The notes below the pieces were generated by a model, which did no database searches, had not been told where the DNA came from, and worked only from the letters and a program-made list of their open reading frames with translations. The translations under genes and the position numbers were made by a program. A stretch of 5,509 nucleotides of DNA from an uncultured Collinsella sp. (GTDB lineage: Bacteria; Actinomycetota; Coriobacteriia; Coriobacteriales; Coriobacteriaceae), in contig CALJNY010000250.1 of the NCBI GenBank assembly GCA_937981515.1, positions 1-5,509 of the forward strand. Direction: 5' to 3'. Positions 4,549 through 5,509 of the stretch are shown here, piece after piece (the first letter of the stretch is position 1; the number at the start of each line of letters is the position of its first letter).

Positions 4549-5367
4549 ATGCTGGTAATTGAATGGATTGGACACCGCATGGAACTCCCAAGCACCCTGT
4601 GCAGCAATGTGTACGACTTCGCGTTTTGCCCCGAGCCCTGCTACGACCGCCTGGTCGACCTCGCCGACCCCGAGGACTGGGGTCCCAGCAACCGCATCCT
4701 CAAAAACTACCTGTCGTTTTCGTTTAGCCGCGCGGTGTTTTTGACCGAGCGCGACGTAGACCAGACCGCGCCGTCCAACTTGCCGCTGGTGTTCGACGAC
4801 GACCGCTGCCTATTTAATACCGGCCTGTACACGCGCCGTTACGAGACTATCTACGGCCTGTTTGAGCCCAACACCAAACCCGACGCGCGCCAGCGCTGGT
4901 TTTTGAAGGGTTTCTTTAAGGAAAGCGACCCCATGCTGTTCTCGTTTGAGTACCTGCCGTGCCGCGTGCGCTTTGCTGAGGACCCCTCCGAGCTCGTCTT
5001 TGACTACCGCCTGCCCATCCGTTCCAACATCGACCACATTCTGGGCGACGAGGAGAACCTGACTCGCATCCCTGCCAGCCTGATGGGGGAGGGCAACTCG
5101 CTGCTGCTGCGCCGCGCCTTTGAGGGCGCCGTCGTCGAGGCCGCCCGCCGCGCCGCAGCCAACTACACACTCGCGGTGCCGCAGTTCTACGGCGGGCGGA
5201 TTCAGCTGCTGCTGCCGCTGTGCCTGACCGGCGACAAGCCCGAGCTGGCGCTGACCATCCAGCGCGAGGACGGCTTCTACGCCGCGCGCACCCGCCTCAC
5301 GCTCGACATGGCCTACAACAACGCGCGACTTATCTGCCGCCCCGAGACTTCGTGGATAAAGCGTTAA
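4549..5367 (+). CDS. DUF3825 domain protein
   Basis: This 272-aa protein fits DUF3825, a family of unknown activity sometimes found fused to nucleic-acid-related domains. The conserved blocks are in order: VYDFAF (21-26), LFNTGLYT (88-95), YGLF (102-105), WFLKGFF (117-123), RLPIRSNIDHIL (154-165), NLTRIP (170-175), AVPQFYGGRIQLLLPLCL (209-226) and TLDMAYNNARLI (251-262), ending near W269. It covers the whole domain with no extra domain. The start is uncertain. ATG 4549 lacks a Shine-Dalgarno, and ATG 4579 (residue 11) has only a weak GGA upstream; homologous sequence seems to begin around residue 12-20. A TATAGAAT at 4529-4536 could be a -10 box, which would make ATG 4549 nearly leaderless. 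Composition is strongly GC-rich, unlike the first genes, so it may belong to the host backbone. It lies 15 bases after the doc gene, so read-through is also possible. Confidence 0.8.
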   Translation: MLVIEWIGHRMELPSTLCSNVYDFAFCPEPCYDRLVDLADPEDWGPSNRILKNYLSFSFSRAVFLTERDVDQTAPSNLPLVFDDDRCLFNTGLYTRRYETIYGLFEPNTKPDARQRWFLKGFFKESDPMLFSFEYLPCRVRFAEDPSELVFDYRLPIRSNIDHILGDEENLTRIPASLMGEGNSLLLRRAFEGAVVEAARRAAANYTLAVPQFYGGRIQLLLPLCLTGDKPELALTIQREDGFYAARTRLTLDMAYNNARLICRPETSWIKR

Positions 5368-5451
5368 ATGGCTGTTTAGCTGCTGGTTTGTCGTGTGCCC
5401 TGATTGCGGTGGCACGGTTTGCTCCCACGAATTTAAAATCGGGGGTAAAAA

Positions 5452-5483
5452 GTTCTTGGTAAACCACACGCGGCTATGATAGT
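5452..5483 (+). promoter_or_regulatory. Possible promoter of a gene or RNA beyond the right edge
   Basis: The AT-rich box TATGATAGTAT (5475-5485) follows a GC-rich stretch. TTGGTA (5456-5461) with GATAGT (5478-5483) has a 16-base spacer; TATGAT (5475-5480) with GTTCTT (5452-5457) has a 17-base spacer. No start codon with a ribosome binding site follows within the remaining 26 bases, and the window ends in a GC-rich GCCGAAAGGC hairpin-like stretch and GGGC. A stable RNA gene starting at or after the edge is possible but cannot be seen here. I find no clear terminator for the DUF3825 gene between 5368 and 5450. Confidence 0.35.
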
Positions 5484-5509
5484 ATCTCTTTTGCCGAAAG
5501 GCGACGGGC

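Noticed and set aside
5386..5420. GTGCC/GGCAC stem after the DUF3825 gene as a terminator
   Set aside because: Five-bp stem with an 11-base loop and no T tract after it.
4810..5469. 219-aa - strand open frame
   Set aside because: Opposite-strand shadow of the GC-rich DUF3825 gene; low-complexity composition and no domain.
5490..5509. Start of a tRNA gene at the right edge
   Set aside because: Only GGGC at the edge is compatible with an acceptor stem; there is too little sequence to support it.

Overview
The window looks like an accessory island in a bacterial chromosome, probably a gut Coriobacteriia member such as Collinsella. That host call is inference. It rests on the GC-rich codon use of the last gene (long runs of codons ending in G or C), the small defence-like genes of a kind shared with gut Firmicutes, and clear Shine-Dalgarno sites. 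Base composition steps across the window: the first two genes are AT-richer (many AAA, AAT, ATT and TTT codons), the middle operon is intermediate, and the last gene is strongly GC-rich. This suggests foreign modules placed beside an older host gene. All genes I accept lie on the + strand.

Left flank (1-441): no convincing gene. It holds a GC-rich hairpin followed by T residues (about 106-129) that looks like the terminator of a gene ending near or before the window edge, plus several small palindromes. Module 1 (442-1741): two tightly coupled genes, a DUF6978-like protein and a two-domain DUF1828/DUF1829-like protein. The function is unknown, but the pair behaves like a mobile two-gene cassette.

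Intergenic repeat region (1742-2423): two tandem ~51-nt repeats, an 8-bp stem-loop, and two diverged copies of a ~123-bp element bounded by inverted repeats (2093-2214 and 2227-2351). No gene is supported here.

Module 2 (2424-4533): a compact operon. A perfect 20-bp inverted repeat (2424-2443/2451-2470), each arm itself a near-palindromic operator, flanks an extended -10 box. Four overlapping or abutting genes follow: a DUF3990 protein (ADP-ribosyltransferase-like fold, likely toxin), a protein with a C-terminal Xre-type HTH (likely antitoxin and autorepressor), an unrecognised 61-aa protein, and a Doc/Fic-family protein with an HxFxDGNKR motif. My reading is a composite toxin-antitoxin or defence locus carrying two different nucleotide-dependent protein-modifying toxins under one autoregulated promoter, with the 61-aa protein as candidate antitoxin for the Doc protein.

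Right flank (4549-5509): a DUF3825 protein gene with host-like GC-rich composition, followed by about 140 bases that include a possible promoter for a gene or RNA beyond the window.
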